NCBI GenBank assembly: GCA_965649545.1
Contig: CBFGLF010000087.1
Coordinates: 1-7,538 of the forward strand
Origin: CABHOJ01 sp965649545
GTDB taxonomy: Bacteria; Pseudomonadota; Gammaproteobacteria; Burkholderiales; Methylophilaceae
Reading direction: 5' to 3'
Length of the DNA: 7,538 nucleotides
The notes under the pieces are model-generated. The model had not been told where the DNA came from. It did no database searches and saw nothing but the letters and a program-made list of their open reading frames with translations. Shown here piece by piece: positions 6,395 to 7,538 of the stretch (the first letter of the stretch is position 1; the number at the start of each line of letters is the position of its first letter). The position numbers and the translations under genes were made by a program.

Positions 6395-6904
6395 ATGTTG
6401 CAATTACGAGACCTGCCAACCCCAGAGGTGCTGCAAAAGTTCGCACAGCGCTATCCGCAAGCGGATATCAGTGCGATCTCGTCTTTTTTGCATCTACTAC
6501 GCGTAGCCACCGACCTGTCGACGGCGCTGGATGAGTGTCTGAGCCGACATGGTCTGTTGCAGGGACGCTGGTGGGTGCTCATCCTGCTGATGCGGGAAGA
6601 GACCCTGATCTCGACCCCATCCGTCTTGGCCGATAAAGCCGGCGTCACCCGCGCCACCATGACCGGTTTGATCGATGGGCTGGAGCGGGACGGTCTGGTC
6701 GAGCGCATTTTCGATCCCGAGGATCGTCGCCGTATCTCGGTCAAGCTGACGCAGGCCGGGCAGGACAGGCTGGATGCCGTGATGCCCGATTATTACAGCC
6801 GCTTGCGCGCCTGCATGTCGGGACTGAACGAATCGCAACGCGCGAGTCTGCACGAGATGCTGGACCTGATCACGGGCGGCATCGGTGCCTTTAGACGAGG
6901 TTGA
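6395..6904 (+). CDS. MarR-family winged helix-turn-helix transcriptional regulator
   Basis: The product is about 169 residues from the ATG at 6395 and has the MarR layout: an N-terminal dimerisation helix region, a winged helix-turn-helix at about 58-118, and C-terminal helices that complete the dimer interface. The recognition region is VLADKAGVTRATMTGLIDGLERDGLV (about 77-102), and the wing carries the typical DPEDRRRISVKLT motif (about 107-119). MarR proteins bind palindromes as dimers and usually release DNA when a small phenolic, oxidant or drug-like ligand binds. Two Cys residues are present, but nothing proves redox sensing. Start choice: an ATG at 6383 overlaps the -10 hexamer and a TTG at 6350 lies before the promoter, so both are excluded if this promoter is used. 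The ATG at 6395 has no Shine-Dalgarno sequence, which implies a leaderless mRNA. It probably controls itself and the two downstream genes. Confidence 0.9.
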   Translation: MLQLRDLPTPEVLQKFAQRYPQADISAISSFLHLLRVATDLSTALDECLSRHGLLQGRWWVLILLMREETLISTPSVLADKAGVTRATMTGLIDGLERDGLVERIFDPEDRRRISVKLTQAGQDRLDAVMPDYYSRLRACMSGLNESQRASLHEMLDLITGGIGAFRRG

Positions 6905-6970
6905 TATTTTTTTGCCTTAATAGTTAGGCGACTAATCATAATTTTTTTAACTTGAGTACAGGAGTCTGAT
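6905..6970 (+). promoter_or_regulatory. AT-rich promoter region of the NTF2-like/EamA genes
   Basis: This 66-bp gap is much more AT-rich than the flanking genes. A run of seven T at 6907-6913 may act as an UP-like element. CATAAT (6937-6942) is a good -10 candidate. The -35 is weak: TTGCCT (6912-6917) would be 19 bp away. The O2 operator overlaps the -10. Transcription from here would start near 6949, leaving a short leader with the AGGAG Shine-Dalgarno sequence before the ATG at 6971. Confidence 0.5.
6920..6939. promoter_or_regulatory. MarR-type operator O2
   Basis: ATAGTTAG (6920-6927), a 4-bp spacer and CTAATCAT (6932-6939) repeat the O1 architecture. The left arm is identical to O1 and the right arm differs at two adjacent positions. 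Its place relative to the candidate -10 also matches O1. The imperfect right arm suggests weaker binding than at O1. Control by the adjacent MarR protein is inferred. Confidence 0.75.
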
Positions 6971-7366
6971 ATGCAACAAGCAGCACAACAGCAAGTCCCG
7001 ACAGAGGCACTACTGCGCGATCTCAACACCCGTTGGGACGAAGCGTTCAATAGCCAGCAACCGGCGGTGGTCGCCGCCTTCTACGACGACGAAGCGACGG
7101 TGATGCCGTCAGGTGCAGCGCCTGTGACCGGCGGTAAGGCGATCGTCGAATTCTGGCGCAACCTCATCGGGCAAGGGGTCGTCGACCACAAGATCGATAT
7201 CGCCGACACCCTCGTCGACGGCAATCTCGCGATGCAGCGCGGGTTCTGGAGTGCGGCCGCGGTCAACGAAGCGGGCGAGCGCCAAGCATTCAAAGGCAGC
7301 CTGCAACTGGTGTTCCGTCGTCAGATCGACGGTAGCTGGAAGACCTATACACATATCTGGAACTAA
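6971..7366 (+). CDS. NTF2-like SgcJ/EcaC (DUF4440-type) family protein
   Basis: The 131-residue product is a single NTF2-like cone-shaped domain. It opens with an alpha-helical segment (LLRDLNTRWDEAFNSQQPAVVAAFYDDEATVMPSG, about 15-50), continues with VTGGKAIVEFWRNLI, and ends with beta strands including FKGSLQLVFRRQIDGSWKTYTHIWN. This helix-then-sheet order and the closing W-K-x-Y-x-H-I-W motif are typical of the SgcJ/EcaC and DUF4440 group. Members have been linked to varied small-molecule binding or are of unknown role; the label oxidoreductase sometimes attached to them is not supported by any cofactor motif here. There is no signal peptide. An AGGAG ribosome-binding site is well placed before the ATG. 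It lies 66 bp after marR behind the O2 operator and 29 bp before the EamA-type gene, so it is probably the first gene of a MarR-controlled pair. Confidence 0.85.
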   Translation: MQQAAQQQVPTEALLRDLNTRWDEAFNSQQPAVVAAFYDDEATVMPSGAAPVTGGKAIVEFWRNLIGQGVVDHKIDIADTLVDGNLAMQRGFWSAAAVNEAGERQAFKGSLQLVFRRQIDGSWKTYTHIWN

Positions 7367-7395
7367 GCGACACTTGCCGCAAACGGGAAGCCATC

Positions 7396-7538
7396 ATGTC
7401 CAACACCTCACAAACCGTCCGTGCCTTCATGGCGCTGCTGTTGCTGGCGGCGCTCTGGGGATATAACTGGGTCGTCATGAAGCACGCGCTGGATTATGCC
7501 GGCGCGTTCCAGTTCGGCGCGTTGCGGACCTTTCTGGG
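7396..7538 (+). CDS. EamA/DMT-superfamily transporter, N-terminal fragment (runs off the window)
   Basis: The open frame from the ATG at 7396 continues to the last base without a stop, giving 47 residues. It starts with a short polar tail, then a hydrophobic first transmembrane helix (FMALLLLAALWGYNWVVMKHAL, residues 11-32), and then FQFGALRTFL. The ALWGxNWVVMK pattern at the end of helix 1, followed by a residue pair before an LR motif in helix 2, is characteristic of EamA-domain members of the drug/metabolite transporter superfamily, which usually have ten helices and export small metabolites or drugs. GGGAAG (7385-7390) is a suitable ribosome-binding site. The 29-bp spacing from the NTF2-like gene suggests one transcript under MarR control. 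The substrate cannot be told from this fragment. Confidence 0.8.
   Translation, partial: MSNTSQTVRAFMALLLLAALWGYNWVVMKHALDYAGAFQFGALRTFL

Noticed and set aside
6878..6913. Intrinsic terminator at the end of marR (GGCA/TGCC stem, later seven T)
   Set aside because: The stem is only 4 bp, inside the gene, and 17 nt from the T run, which fits better as an AT-rich promoter element.

Overview
The window looks like a piece of a proteobacterial chromosome. The coding DNA is fairly GC-rich with GC-ending codons, and most genes have clear Shine-Dalgarno sequences. The protein set (YbaL- and Kef-type antiporters, YjbQ, a two-CBS protein, a cytosolic copper-storage protein) fits a betaproteobacterium, possibly the Nitrosomonadales/Gallionellaceae. 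That placement is an impression from protein style, not a demonstrated assignment. There are no rRNA or tRNA genes, insertion sequences, CRISPR arrays or phage genes.

Layout. (1) Positions 5-1485, minus strand: a small cysteine-rich copper-storage protein of the Csp3 type, followed downstream by an exported alpha/beta hydrolase with an Asp nucleophile. (2) Positions 1486-1710: a gene-free divergent spacer holding three separate inverted repeats. (3) Positions 1711-5839, plus strand: a YbaL-type CPA2 cation/proton antiporter, a YjbQ/UPF0047 protein, and a second CPA2 antiporter of the KefB/KefC type. A strong hairpin precedes the last gene. (4) Positions 5850-6278, minus strand: a stand-alone protein with two CBS domains, convergent with the Kef gene. 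(5) Positions 6357-7538, plus strand: a MarR-family regulator, a small NTF2-like (SgcJ/EcaC, DUF4440-type) protein, and the start of an EamA/DMT-family exporter that runs off the window.

How the genes may work together. The left and middle parts suggest cell-envelope and cytoplasmic stress handling: copper buffering, an exported hydrolase, and two potassium/proton efflux systems, one of the glutathione-gated class. The right part is the clearest regulatory unit. The marR promoter has perfect sigma70 -35 and -10 hexamers, and an 8-bp inverted repeat with a 4-bp spacer lies between and over them. A near-copy of that inverted repeat lies in the promoter region of the next gene. This predicts that the MarR protein represses both itself and the NTF2-like/EamA genes, a simple ligand-inducible efflux module. 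The marR promoter places the transcript start almost on the ATG, so the mRNA is probably leaderless.

I see no convincing undescribed large system. The items most worth checking are the paired MarR operators with the leaderless transcript, the start codon and leader hairpins of the copper-storage gene, and the pairing of two different CPA2 antiporters around yjbQ without a KefF/KefG-type partner.
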